Program-made: the position numbers and the translations under genes
Part shown: in pieces, positions 43,844 through 51,861 of the stretch
Numbering within the stretch: position 1 is the stretch's first letter
Layout: every line of letters begins with the position of its first letter
Origin: Janthinobacterium sp. 344
Lineage (GTDB): Bacteria; Pseudomonadota; Gammaproteobacteria; Burkholderiales; Burkholderiaceae_D
Assembly (NCBI RefSeq): GCF_900112025.1
Contig: NZ_FOKL01000004.1
Span: 445,344-509,343 of the forward strand
Reading direction: 5' to 3'
Length of the DNA: 64,000 nt
Notes under the pieces: model-generated
What the model saw: only the letters and a program-made list of their open reading frames with translations
Database searches by the model: none
Told to the model about the DNA's origin: nothing

Positions 43844-44251
43844 ATGCGTATTTTGCACACCATGTTACGGGTCGGCGACCTGCAGCGCTCCATCGATTTT
43901 TACACCAAGGTCCTGGGCATGAAGCTGCTGCGCACCAGCGACAACCCGGAATACCAGTACACGCTGGCCTTCGTCGGCTACGGCTCGAATCCCGACCATG
44001 CGGAACTGGAACTGACGTATAACTACGGCACCACCAGCTACGAGCTGGGCACGGCGTATGGCCATATCGCCATCTCGGCCGACGATATCGTCGCCGCGTG
44101 CGATGCGGCACGGGCCAATGGCGGCAATGTCACGCGCGAACCGGGCCCCGTCAAAGGCGGCAACACGGTGATCGCCTTCATCACCGATCCCGATGGCTAC
44201 AAGATCGAATTGATCGAACGCAAGTTCGACGGCCAGGGCGGCGGCTTGTAA
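43844..44251 (+). CDS. gloA: Lactoylglutathione lyase (glyoxalase I)
   Basis: This 135-residue metalloenzyme detoxifies methylglyoxal by isomerising its glutathione hemithioacetal. Metal ligands line up with E. coli GloA: His5, Glu56, His74 and Glu121. The glyoxalase signatures [20 protein letters not shown] and [19 protein letters not shown] are intact. The length is exactly that of E. coli GloA, pointing to the Ni2+-type enzyme. Its stop is 4 bp from that of the convergent LysR gene; no terminator is visible. Confidence 0.97.
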   Translation: MRILHTMLRVGDLQRSIDFYTKVLGMKLLRTSDNPEYQYTLAFVGYGSNPDHAELELTYNYGTTSYELGTAYGHIAISADDIVAACDAARANGGNVTREPGPVKGGNTVIAFITDPDGYKIELIERKFDGQGGGL

Positions 44252-44255
44252 GACA

Positions 44256-45167
44256 TCAGCCTGGCGCGACGGCCTGTGCAATGGCCGCGCGCAGCCAGGC
44301 AATTCCCGCATCGCCATCCGTGCGGTGATGGCGTATCGTTTCAAACCTGAACGGCGCGATGGCAACCGGCGGCGCATGCAGCGCCAGCCCCTGCGCGGCG
44401 CGGCCCTGCAAGGCGCGCCGCGCCACTGTCAGGATCATATCCGTCCCCATCAGGATGTCCGGCGCAACCGTCCAGTGCGGCAAGCGCACGGCGATGCGCC
44501 GTACCTGGCCCAGTTGCGCCAAGGCCACATCGACTTCCGCCGCCATGCTGCTCTCCCCGGACGCCACCAGCACATGCGGGCGCGCCAGATACGCATCGAG
44601 GTGCAAGGCCTCCCCAGCCAGGCTGGCCGGGTCCAGCGCACACATGAACGTTTCCTCGAACAAAGTTTCCCTGTGCAGTTGCTGGGGCAACTGCGGGAAC
44701 ACGCCCAGCGCCATGTCGATCTCGCCATCTTGCACGCCGGCGATCATGGCGGGACGGCTGGCGTAGCCGACGGCCAGGTCGATGCCCGGCGCTTCCACGC
44801 GCAAGCGGCGCAGCAAGGCCGGCAGCACCAGCGCCGCGCCGTAGTCGGACATGGCCAGGCGAAACACCCGCTGCGCCGTGGCAGCGTCAAACACGGCGCC
44901 ACCGAGCACCGAACGCACGCTTTGCAAGGCGTCGGCCAGCGGCCGCGCCAGTTCCAGCGCGCGCGCCGTGGGCTGGAAACCGCCCTTGCCACGTAGCAGC
45001 AGCGGGTCGCCGAGCAGATGGCGCAAGCGCGCCAGCGCATGGCTGACGGCTGGCTGGCTCATGTGCAAGCGTTCCGCCGCGCGCGACAAGTGGCGCTCGC
45101 TGAGCAGCGCGTCGAGGATCACCAGCAAGTTCAAATCGACGGCGCGCAGATTATTCATGTGGTGCAT
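44256..45167 (-). CDS. LysR-family transcriptional regulator
   Basis: This is a 303-residue regulator. The helix-turn-helix (residues 10-68) has VDLNLLVILDALLSERHLSRAAERL and MSQPAVSHALARLRHLLGDPLL, which places it in the NodD/LeuO/SyrM-like branch. The substrate-binding domain follows with FRLAMSDYGAALVLPALLRRL and DGEIDMALGVFP. The start may be 45167 or, three codons later, 45158. It is divergent from the YdcZ-type transporter gene across 84 bp and probably controls it. Effector unknown. Confidence 0.9.
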   Translation of the reverse strand: MHHMNNLRAVDLNLLVILDALLSERHLSRAAERLHMSQPAVSHALARLRHLLGDPLLLRGKGGFQPTARALELARPLADALQSVRSVLGGAVFDAATAQRVFRLAMSDYGAALVLPALLRRLRVEAPGIDLAVGYASRPAMIAGVQDGEIDMALGVFPQLPQQLHRETLFEETFMCALDPASLAGEALHLDAYLARPHVLVASGESSMAAEVDVALAQLGQVRRIAVRLPHWTVAPDILMGTDMILTVARRALQGRAAQGLALHAPPVAIAPFRFETIRHHRTDGDAGIAWLRAAIAQAVAPG

Positions 45168-45251
45168 AGTTAGCTGACAAACTACGAATTGGATTTAATC
45201 ACAACAGCATAATACGATGACTCCACCAACTCAACACGCAGGGAGTCGCAC

Positions 45252-45719
45252 ATGAATGGATGGATCACCTTGTTTGCCCCGCTGGCCATGCTGGCCGGCG
45301 CCGTCGTCCCCTTCCAGGCGGGCGCGAATGCCGCGCTGGGCCGCCATCTGGGCCACCCCCTGTGGGCCACGCTCGCTTCGCTGGCCGTCAGCGCCGTGCT
45401 CGCTTCGCTGCTGATGCTGGTGTGGCGGGTGCCAGCGCCCGACGTAGCCCTTGCCGTGCGTGGACCAGGCTGGTCCTGGCTGGGGGGCGCGGCGGGCGTG
45501 TTTTATATTACGGCCGCGCTGATGCTGGCGCCGCGCATGGGTTCCGGCCCCTTCATGGCGGCCGTCATCGGCGGGCAAATGCTGGCCGCCCTGGCCATTG
45601 ACCGCTATGGTTTACTGGGCTTTGCCGTAAAACACATCAGTCCGCTTCACTGGGCCGGCGCGGGCCTGGTGGTCGCCGGCGTGATCGTCACGCAAGTGGC
45701 CAATAGCCGCGCTGCATGA
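45252..45719 (+). CDS. DMT-superfamily transporter, YdcZ (DUF606) family
   Basis: This is a 155-residue membrane protein with five hydrophobic segments. GAVVPFQAGANAALGRHLGHPLWATLASLAVS is characteristic of YdcZ/DUF606 proteins, half-size relatives of drug/metabolite transporters. A second conserved patch, GVFYITAALMLAPRMGSGPFMAAVIGGQM, follows. CAGGGAG precedes the ATG. Members usually work as homodimers or with a paired gene; no second copy lies adjacent. It is divergent from a LysR gene and ends at a bidirectional terminator. Confidence 0.9.
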   Translation: MNGWITLFAPLAMLAGAVVPFQAGANAALGRHLGHPLWATLASLAVSAVLASLLMLVWRVPAPDVALAVRGPGWSWLGGAAGVFYITAALMLAPRMGSGPFMAAVIGGQMLAALAIDRYGLLGFAVKHISPLHWAGAGLVVAGVIVTQVANSRAA

Positions 45720-45733
45720 ACAGGTGCGCGGGA

Positions 45734-45775
45734 TGAAAAAAAACCAGCGCCGCTGCCGGTGCTGGTTTTCATGGG
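45734..45775. terminator. Bidirectional terminator between ydcZ-like and tolC-like genes
   Basis: AAAACCAGC (45740-45748) and GCTGGTTTT (45761-45769) form a 9-bp stem around a GC-rich loop. An A-tract to the left and T-tract to the right serve both convergent genes. Confidence 0.85.
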
Positions 45776-45793
45776 AAGCTGGCGCAGGAACGA

Positions 45794-47122
45794 TTATTTG
45801 TCCAGCAAGTCGTTGACGGGCACCAGATCCGTTTCCTTCAGGGTGCCAGCCGCCGACTTCAGCCGCAAGCCGTTCATGATGGTGTCGTAACGGGCTTTCG
45901 ACAGGTCTTTTTGCGTGGTGAATAATTGTTTCTGGGCATTCAAGACGTCGATATTGATGCGTACGCCCACCTGGTAGCCGAGCTGGTTCGATTCCAGCGC
46001 CGATTTGCTCGACACTTCCGCCGCTTCCAGCGCCTTGACTTGCGCCAGGCCGCTGTTGACGCCCAGAAAAGCCTGGCGCGCGCCCTGCGCTGCCGTGCGG
46101 CGCGCCGTTTCCAGGTCGTTGCGGGCCTTGTTTTCCAGCGCGATCGATTCGCGCACCTTGCTGGTGACGGCAAAACCGCTGAAGATCGGGATGCTCCACT
46201 GCACGCCGATGGCATTGTTGTTGCTGCCGTTGCCGGTGCCGCCGCCCGCCGTGTAGGTATGGCCCGCGTTGGCGATCAGGTCCAGGGTCGGATAGTGCCC
46301 GGCACGGTTGCGGCCGATGTCGCGCTTGGCCGACTCCACGTTGAATTGGGACGTGACCACGCCATAGTTCTGCTCTTCGGCGGATGCCACCCATGGCTCG
46401 ACGGCAGCCGGTTCCGGCGCGCTCAGGACCACGCCCGTGCGCATTGGCGCCAGATTCGTTGGCGCCTCGCCGATGATCGTTTGCAAGGCGCTGCGCTTGT
46501 TGGCCAGGTCATTGATGGCGGCAAATTCCTGCGCCACCACCAGGTCGTAGGCCGCCTGCGCTTCATGCGTGTCGGTAATCGTTTGCGTGCCGACTTCGAA
46601 ATTGCGCTTGGCCGATGCCAGCTGTTCCGTCGTGGCCACCTTCTGCGCCTGCGTCGCGCCCAGGTTGTCCTGTGCGCTCAGCACGTCGAAATACGCTTGC
46701 GCCACGCGCGTGATCAAGTCTTGCTGCACCTGCGCGAATTGCGCTTCAGCAATCGCCTGCGCCAGCTTGCTTTGCTGATAGGTTTCCCACCGATCCCAAC
46801 GGAACAGCGGCTGCGCCAGGGTCAAGTTGTAGGCATTCGTGCGCACATTCACGGATGGCGACGTGATCTTGTTGCCGCCATTGTTCTGGATGATCTGTTC
46901 CTGATTGCCGCGCGTATTCGTCCCCGAGGCGGACACTTGCGGCAGCAAGCCGGCCAAGCCCTGCGGTACCCGCTCCATCCCGGCCGACAGGGCCGCGCGC
47001 GCGCTGGCATACTGCGCGTCATTGGCCAGCGCCTGCTGGTACACCTGGATGAGATCGGCCGCCTGCGTGTTGAGCGAGAAAAAAGCGCTGGTCATCAGCA
47101 CGGCGATAAGGGGTTTCCGCAT
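45794..47122 (-). CDS. tolC: TolC-family outer-membrane channel protein
   Basis: This is a 442-residue outer-membrane efflux protein. A signal peptide (IAVLMTSAFFSLNTQAA, ending near residue 22) precedes two internally homologous halves of alpha-helical coiled coils and beta-barrel strands. Typical sequences are ADLIQVYQQALANDAQYASARA at the mature N-terminus, YNLTLAQPLFRWDRW and its second-half counterpart VQWSIPIFSGF. The protein would join an inner-membrane pump or type I secretion system, but no adaptor or pump gene is adjacent. CGGAGAAA precedes the ATG. It follows the rhodanese gene on the same strand with a 146-bp gap. Confidence 0.94.
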   Translation of the reverse strand: MRKPLIAVLMTSAFFSLNTQAADLIQVYQQALANDAQYASARAALSAGMERVPQGLAGLLPQVSASGTNTRGNQEQIIQNNGGNKITSPSVNVRTNAYNLTLAQPLFRWDRWETYQQSKLAQAIAEAQFAQVQQDLITRVAQAYFDVLSAQDNLGATQAQKVATTEQLASAKRNFEVGTQTITDTHEAQAAYDLVVAQEFAAINDLANKRSALQTIIGEAPTNLAPMRTGVVLSAPEPAAVEPWVASAEEQNYGVVTSQFNVESAKRDIGRNRAGHYPTLDLIANAGHTYTAGGGTGNGSNNNAIGVQWSIPIFSGFAVTSKVRESIALENKARNDLETARRTAAQGARQAFLGVNSGLAQVKALEAAEVSSKSALESNQLGYQVGVRINIDVLNAQKQLFTTQKDLSKARYDTIMNGLRLKSAAGTLKETDLVPVNDLLDK

Positions 47123-47268
47123 TGCATTTCTCCGTTGGAGTCGTCAAAAGTTGATGGAATCAAAAATCGGTTACAGCCTGCCTGCCAGCCATTCCGGTAA
47201 GAACGGGGTACAGGCCTCCGCAGGCATGCGCGATGGCAGGCCTGGGAGTGCATCTACTGCAAAATAAT

Positions 47269-47592
47269 TTAGTATTTAGGCATCGAGCTGTCGACTTGCA
47301 CAGCCCAGGCATGAACGCCGCCTGTCAAATTACTGATCTTGCCAAAACCATTGCGCTCCAGGAAGGCAGCCACTTGCATGCTGCGTGCGCCGTGATGGCA
47401 GATGCAGACGATCTCCGCATCTTCATCGAGGTCGTCGATGCGCGCCGGAATCGAGTTCATCTGCATCAGGGTCGCGCCCTCGAGGTGGCACAGGTCAAAC
47501 TCCCACTGCTCGCGCACGTCCAGCAGGAACGGCCGCGGGCGGGACGGGTCAGCCAGCCAGGCGGCCAGCTGGGGTGCGCTCAAATGCTCCAT
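47269..47592 (-). CDS. Single-domain rhodanese-like protein
   Basis: This is a 107-residue rhodanese-fold protein. The active-site loop CHHGARS starts at Cys65, and the N-terminal LLDVREQWEFDLCHLEGATLM is the usual rhodanese strand-helix pair. Such proteins carry persulfide sulfur or act in thiosulfate metabolism. CGGAGA precedes the ATG, and the gene begins 15 bp after the pcm stop, so pcm-rhodanese is an operon. The same order upstream of tolC is seen across Burkholderiales. Confidence 0.92.
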   Translation of the reverse strand: MEHLSAPQLAAWLADPSRPRPFLLDVREQWEFDLCHLEGATLMQMNSIPARIDDLDEDAEIVCICHHGARSMQVAAFLERNGFGKISNLTGGVHAWAVQVDSSMPKY

Positions 47593-47607
47593 CGAATCTC
47601 CGCCGCT

Positions 47608-48258
47608 TCAGAACTGGAAGTGCGACGGTGCCACGGCTTGCAGCGGCGTGACATTGGTTTCAAACAGCTTGCGCGTGTCATAGGCCTTGTCCGAGCTGCG
47701 CGTGATCAGGTGCGCCGACATGATCGGCGCTTCGCCGATGATGGCCAGGATGCGGCCACCCACTTTAACCTGTTGCAACAGTGCTTCCGGCAACACGGAC
47801 AGGGCGCCGGAGACGACGATCACGTCGTAGGGTGCGCCCTTGCTCCAGCCTTGCGCGCCATCACCCAGTTCCACGGTGACATTCGTCACACCGTTGGCGG
47901 CCAGGTTCTGTTCCGCCAGGGTTTTCAATGACGGATTGATTTCCACGCTCGTCACGTGACGCGCCTTGTGTGCCAGCAAGGCCGCCATGTAACCGCTGCC
48001 GGTGCCGATTTCCAGCACATTTTCATGCTTTTTGACGGCAACATCTTGCAAAATACGCGCTTCCAGCTTCGGCGTGAACATGCATTCGCCGCCGCCCAGT
48101 GGAATTTCAGTATCGACGAAGGCCAGGTTTTTATAGGCGGCCGGCACGAAATTTTCACGCTTGACCACGTTCAACAGCTCCAGCACGTCGAGATCCAGTA
48201 CGTCCCATGGACGGATTTGCTGTTCGATCATATTGAAGCGGGCTTGTTCGATATTCAT
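47608..48258 (-). CDS. pcm: Protein-L-isoaspartate O-methyltransferase
   Basis: This is a 216-residue SAM-dependent methyltransferase that repairs isoaspartyl residues. The SAM-binding motif I is NVLEIGTGSGYMAALLA (glycine loop at 83-89). Preceding it, PLGGGECMFTPKLEARILQD matches the PCMT substrate-binding region, although the usual T-I-S-x-P motif is replaced by FTPK. It ends with a PIMT-like C-terminus, LFETNVTPLQAV. The variant motif is common in this Burkholderiales branch, so true isoaspartyl activity is likely but not certain. Confidence 0.88.
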   Translation of the reverse strand: MNIEQARFNMIEQQIRPWDVLDLDVLELLNVVKRENFVPAAYKNLAFVDTEIPLGGGECMFTPKLEARILQDVAVKKHENVLEIGTGSGYMAALLAHKARHVTSVEINPSLKTLAEQNLAANGVTNVTVELGDGAQGWSKGAPYDVIVVSGALSVLPEALLQQVKVGGRILAIIGEAPIMSAHLITRSSDKAYDTRKLFETNVTPLQAVAPSHFQF

Positions 48259-48427
48259 CTTTGGACTCGGTAAGTGAAGTAATAATCCGCCATTTTATCG
48301 TTGAACTGGCTGAAAGCACATGTTAACCATAAAGACGGGGGAAGGAGGAAATTTGCGACGGTCTGCAGATTTGAGGGGGTGAACCTTGGAAAAGGGGCAA
48401 CTGAACGGTAGCAGCCGGCACGGCCCA

Positions 48428-49078
48428 TCAGCTTTTATCGGGCGGCTCCAGCAGCAGGGCGCGCAAGCTCATGTCGATGAACGCTTCCATATACGCCACC
48501 GGATCGACATTCTTGACCTCGCACGGCAGGAAGGAATGCGTCCACATCATGAGCATGGTGACGGGCGCGCTGAGGATGGCCGTGACCAGTACGGCATCGA
48601 CAGGGCGAAATTCACCACGCTGCATGCCCCGTTCGATCAAACTGGTAATGAGCGCATTGCCGCGCGTTACCACTTCATCATTGTAAAACTGCGCCAGTTC
48701 CGGGAAATTGTTGGCTTCTGCCAACATCAGCTTGGTCAGGCCGGCCAGTTTGGTGGCGCCAAACTCATGCCACCACTGCATCATCACGCTGCGCAGCAGG
48801 TCGGCGCTGCTACCGTCGGACGCGGCCATGGTGTTTTCCGCCTCGCCGATGGAGTGCACGATATTGTCGCGCACCACGGCCTTGAACAGCTCTTGTTTAT
48901 TCTCAAAGTACAGGTACAGCGTTCCCTTCGACACGCCCGCCCGCTTGGCCACGTCTTCCAGGCGCGTCGACGCGAAACCCCGTTCGACGAACAGGTCGAG
49001 GGCGGCGGCGAGCAATTCCTGTGGGCGGGCATCCTTGCGCCGCTCCCAGCGGGGCTTGGTATCAATCGGGGCTTGCAT
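48428..49078 (-). CDS. TetR/AcrR-family transcriptional regulator
   Basis: This is a 216-residue repressor-type regulator. The N-terminal helix-turn-helix (about residues 18-64) reads ELLAAALDLFVERGFASTRL then EDVAKRAGVSKGTLYLYFEN, close to the TetR consensus. The C-terminal helical ligand domain is variable, with MMMWTHSFLP hydrophobic patches. It stands alone; the nearest dyad (49116-49129) lies about 40 bp upstream of its start. No efflux genes flank it, so its target may be itself or an unlinked pump. Confidence 0.9.
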   Translation of the reverse strand: MQAPIDTKPRWERRKDARPQELLAAALDLFVERGFASTRLEDVAKRAGVSKGTLYLYFENKQELFKAVVRDNIVHSIGEAENTMAASDGSSADLLRSVMMQWWHEFGATKLAGLTKLMLAEANNFPELAQFYNDEVVTRGNALITSLIERGMQRGEFRPVDAVLVTAILSAPVTMLMMWTHSFLPCEVKNVDPVAYMEAFIDMSLRALLLEPPDKS

Positions 49079-49419
49079 GTATCAATCCGGGTAACTTACT
49101 TTTGAGTCATTAATAGTAGACTTGTCTACAGGTCAGGTCAAGCGCCGGGCGTTGGCCCGGCGCGTCATTGTAGCGCGCCGCTGCGGCAAGAAGTACCCCG
49201 GCAGGGAATGATCGGCCGCCAGGCGGGAGCTTCCCGGCCGGGGCAGCCCGCTCCACCGGATGGCTGGCGTGCAGTTCAAGCCGCGTTTTGCGCAGTTCAT
49301 CGCATTTTTGCTGTAGCGGCTAGTCCGCTTTGCTATCTTGCTATCGACAGCACGGCAGCCGCGGCGCGGCAGCCGGCTTTTTTCTTGCCTTGACCTAAAA
49401 CAATCATAAAGGAAACACC
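49079..49419. other. 341-bp intergenic region between tetR-like and GIN-lipoprotein genes
   Basis: No gene is supported. It contains a dyad next to the TetR gene (GTAGAC-TT-GTCTAC, 49116-49129). A perfect GC hairpin follows (GCGCCGGGC-GTTG-GCCCGGCGC, 49142-49163), without a T-run. The promoter of the downstream lipoprotein gene must also lie here, but I could not identify a convincing -35/-10 pair. Confidence 0.6.
49116..49129. promoter_or_regulatory. Candidate TetR-family operator
   Basis: GTAGAC and GTCTAC are perfect 6-bp arms separated by TT, about 40 bp upstream of the TetR-type gene. The overlapping CTTG/CAAG ends (49121-49142) extend the dyad imperfectly. Its size and position suit autoregulation, but no family-specific consensus confirms it. 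Confidence 0.4.
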
Positions 49420-50289
49420 ATGCGTACTTTGCTGGCCCTGTGCTGTGCCGTTGCCCTTGGCGGCTGCGCCATCGTCATCAACCCCAACGATGGCGACATA
49501 CGCTATGGGGAGTCGAACAGCAATGTCACCCAGGGCAATCAGCAAGTGAGCCGCGACGTGCGCCAGGTCAGCAGCCTCACCGCGCTCGACATCGACAACA
49601 TGAAACGCATCGATATCAAGATCGACGTGCGCGTCGGCCCGGCGCCATCACTGGTGATCGAAGCGGACGGCAACCTGCAGCCGCTGATCCATAGTGAAGT
49701 CAGCGGCGATACCCTGCGCATCTGGAGCGATAGCAGTATTCGCAGCAGCAACGGCATCCACGTCATCTATACGACGCCGCAATTGACCAAGCTCACGATC
49801 TCCGGCGCCGGCCGCCTGGTGGTGAGTGGCTTGAATGGCGACGACTTCAGCCTGCAGCAGCGTGGTTCGATGAAGAGCGAACTGTCGGGCAAGGTGGCGC
49901 GCCTCGACGTGGCCAACAATGGCTCGGGCAGGATCAACGCGGCGGCCCTGGCCAGCGGCAACACGGACGCGGTGCAAAACGGCTCGGGCAGCATCCAGCT
50001 GGGCAGCGTGCGCGGCGAACGCGTCAATGTCGCCGTCAATGGCTCCGGCAATGTCAGCGCCAGCGGCGCCGTGCAGCGCCTCGATGCCAACGTGAATGGC
50101 TCGGGCGATATCAACCTGGCCGCCCTGAGCAGCGACATCGCTTATCTGGCGGGCAACGGTTCCGGCGACATCGACGTCAGCGTTTTAAGCGAAGTCAATG
50201 CCCGTGCCAGCGGCTCGGGCCGCATCACCGTGCACGGCGACCCGGCACGCCGCACCTTGTCGGGCAAGCGCGTCAGCATCGTGCGCTAA
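49420..50289 (+). CDS. Head-GIN-domain (DUF2807) lipoprotein
   Basis: This is a 289-residue putative lipoprotein. The signal peptide ends in the lipobox LGGC with lipidated Cys16. The mature part is a right-handed beta-helix-like DUF2807 (GIN) domain: about seven strands spaced 19-22 residues apart, six of them bearing an (N/S)GSG turn (NNGSGR, QNGSGS, VNGSGN, VNGSGD, GNGSGD, ASGSGR). These domains are widespread in surface proteins with unknown ligands. AAAGGAAA precedes the ATG. No operon partner is evident. Confidence 0.88.
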   Translation: MRTLLALCCAVALGGCAIVINPNDGDIRYGESNSNVTQGNQQVSRDVRQVSSLTALDIDNMKRIDIKIDVRVGPAPSLVIEADGNLQPLIHSEVSGDTLRIWSDSSIRSSNGIHVIYTTPQLTKLTISGAGRLVVSGLNGDDFSLQQRGSMKSELSGKVARLDVANNGSGRINAAALASGNTDAVQNGSGSIQLGSVRGERVNVAVNGSGNVSASGAVQRLDANVNGSGDINLAALSSDIAYLAGNGSGDIDVSVLSEVNARASGSGRITVHGDPARRTLSGKRVSIVR

Positions 50290-50360
50290 ACGCCTCCCCG
50301 GCACGCCCCGGGAGCCGGCTTGCTATACTGTCGGCTCCTCACCCGCGCGCCTGAAATCCC

Positions 50361-50639
50361 ATGTCACCATCCGCCCCTCTGGCATGCCGCCCATCGTGCG
50401 GCGCCTGCTGCACCGCCCCTTCCATCACCAGCCCGATTCCCGGCATGCCGGATGGAAAACCCGCCGGCGTGCGCTGCATCCAGCTGGCCGACGACAACCG
50501 CTGCAAGATCTTCGGCCGCCCCGAGCGGCCCGCCTTTTGCGGCGGCTTGCAGCCGTCCCGGGACATGTGCGGCGACAACCGCGAACATGCGGTGCGCTGG
50601 CTGGACGAGCTGGAACGGGCAACGGCACCGCACAATTGA
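50361..50639 (+). CDS. YkgJ-family cysteine cluster protein
   Basis: This is a 92-residue protein with eight cysteines. The pattern CRPSCGACC near the N-terminus is followed by single cysteines in GVRCIQL, NRCKIF, AFCGGL and DMCGDN. This is the YkgJ (UPF0153/CxxCxxCC) family arrangement, thought to bind zinc or an Fe-S cluster. Function is unknown. It is convergent with the PD-(D/E)xK-like gene, 30 bp apart, and 71 bp downstream of the GIN-lipoprotein gene. Confidence 0.88.
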   Translation: MSPSAPLACRPSCGACCTAPSITSPIPGMPDGKPAGVRCIQLADDNRCKIFGRPERPAFCGGLQPSRDMCGDNREHAVRWLDELERATAPHN

Positions 50640-50669
50640 TACCAGCGCTGGCCACCAGCCCTGAGGTGC

Positions 50670-51644
50670 TCAGTCACGCTGGCCTGCATACGCGGCCACA
50701 ATGAATGGCTTTGCCGCATCCAATTCCGCGAGCGTGCTGATGCTCACTTGCAGGTTGCCCGTGCCCCAATGCCCGATGCCGGTCACGTCGCGCGCGTTGG
50801 GCAAGACGTGCAATGCGGGGGCCGGGTCGATATGCAGATAGAGCACGAGGCAATGCTTCTTATGTATCACGACCGTCGCAAAGTTCTTCAGCCGTTTGAA
50901 CGCCACGTACAAGCGCAGCTCTTTACGTTCAACATCATCCCCCAGCGACATCGTGTAATCCTCTAGTGATGCCAGCAACTGTCGCAGGGGGGCCGACAAG
51001 GCTGCCAGTACATCCACAAAGGCTTTGTCCGGCCCTGTCGGCTTGTTCGTGCCCACGCCCACGACTCCGGCGGCGCTTGTTTCCAGCCTGGCCGGTACCG
51101 ATGCCTGCCGCCGGGCGGCGCCTTTGCGGATGGACGGATCCATCCCGGCGCTTGCGGACTCGAGCAGCAGCAGGTCCTCTGCAAATCGGCGGTAGCGGAT
51201 CAGCTCGATCGTCCGGCCTATCTGCTGGACGGCATGGCTATCGAACTTGGTAAAGTCTGCGGCAATGCAAATGACCCGGGGCGCACTCCAATCGATGGCC
51301 TCCGACGCCAGCTTGCCCAGCTTGTCGAGGACCAGAAGTTGAAAGTCGGCCTGATGGTCCATCAACCAATCGAGGTAATACAAGCCCTGATTGATGACAT
51401 TTTCACCAAGCGACCGCTTGTACTCAAGAATGACGGGGCAATTGTTCTCATCCAATCCCAGGGAATCAATGCGGCCAGCATGCGTCTTGCCGGTCGAATA
51501 TTCGCTCGCCAGGAAACGGATGCGCAGCAATGTGTCGAGGTTTGCTTCGATCAAGGTCTGCAAGGGCTTTTCCAAGTCCGATGCGCTACCTTGCAATTCC
51601 CGGGCCTGGCCATTGGCTAACTTGAAAAGTTTAATGTCGCTCAT
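50670..51644 (-). CDS. PD-(D/E)xK nuclease-like protein with DUF5655-like C-terminus
   Basis: This is a 324-residue soluble protein. The N-terminal half carries a nuclease-fold signature: Glu34, then Asp60 in GRIDSLGLDENN and Glu74-x-Lys76 in VILEYKRSLGE, the spacing of PD-(D/E)xK enzymes of the DUF91/NucS type. The C-terminal 110 residues (from LASLEDYTMSLGDDVERKEL through VVIHKKHCLVLYLHI) resemble DUF5655. The ATG at 51644 has AGAAGG 5 bp upstream. Related proteins occur singly near defence islands, but no restriction-modification partner lies here. Biochemical activity is unproven. Confidence 0.75.
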   Translation of the reverse strand: MSDIKLFKLANGQARELQGSASDLEKPLQTLIEANLDTLLRIRFLASEYSTGKTHAGRIDSLGLDENNCPVILEYKRSLGENVINQGLYYLDWLMDHQADFQLLVLDKLGKLASEAIDWSAPRVICIAADFTKFDSHAVQQIGRTIELIRYRRFAEDLLLLESASAGMDPSIRKGAARRQASVPARLETSAAGVVGVGTNKPTGPDKAFVDVLAALSAPLRQLLASLEDYTMSLGDDVERKELRLYVAFKRLKNFATVVIHKKHCLVLYLHIDPAPALHVLPNARDVTGIGHWGTGNLQVSISTLAELDAAKPFIVAAYAGQRD

Positions 51645-51799
51645 CCTTCTGTTTTCCTTATTCCTCGCAAGCACACACCAGGGGGTATCCAGCTATCGGC
51701 GATGAGCATAAACGTAAATTTATCTTTTTTGCAAACTCATTTGACAGCGCGATGCGCGCGCCTGCCGCCCACGGACCCGGGCGTCACATCAGGAAAACA

Positions 51800-51828
51800 T
51801 TGACGACGTTTGCACGTTTGCGTATATT
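51800..51828 (+). promoter_or_regulatory. Sigma-70 promoter of the deoR-type gene
   Basis: TTGACG (51800-51805) and TATATT (51823-51828) are separated by exactly 17 bp. The predicted start is near 51835, about 27 nt before the ATG. TGCAC repeats lie inside the spacer and just downstream. Confidence 0.75.
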
Positions 51829-51850
51829 TATGCACATTCATGCACGTTTT
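51811..51850. promoter_or_regulatory. Phased TGCAC direct repeats, candidate DeoR operator
   Basis: TGCACGTTTG (51811), TGCACATTCA (51831) and TGCACGTTTT (51841) are direct repeats whose starts are 20 and 10 bp apart. All three therefore face the same side of the helix. They overlap the promoter spacer and transcription start of the adjacent DeoR-type gene, suggesting autorepression. Confidence 0.6.
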
Positions 51851-51861
51851 AAAATCAACTT

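Noticed and set aside
45167-45184. TAGTT/AACTA dyad upstream of the LysR gene next to ydcZ
   Set aside because: Arms are only 5 bp and overlap the start codon; this is too weak to call an operator.
51741-51746. TTGACA as a promoter -35 in the gap before the deoR-type gene
   Set aside because: No -10 hexamer occurs 15-19 bp downstream; the TTGACG/TATATT pair at 51800-51828 is much better.
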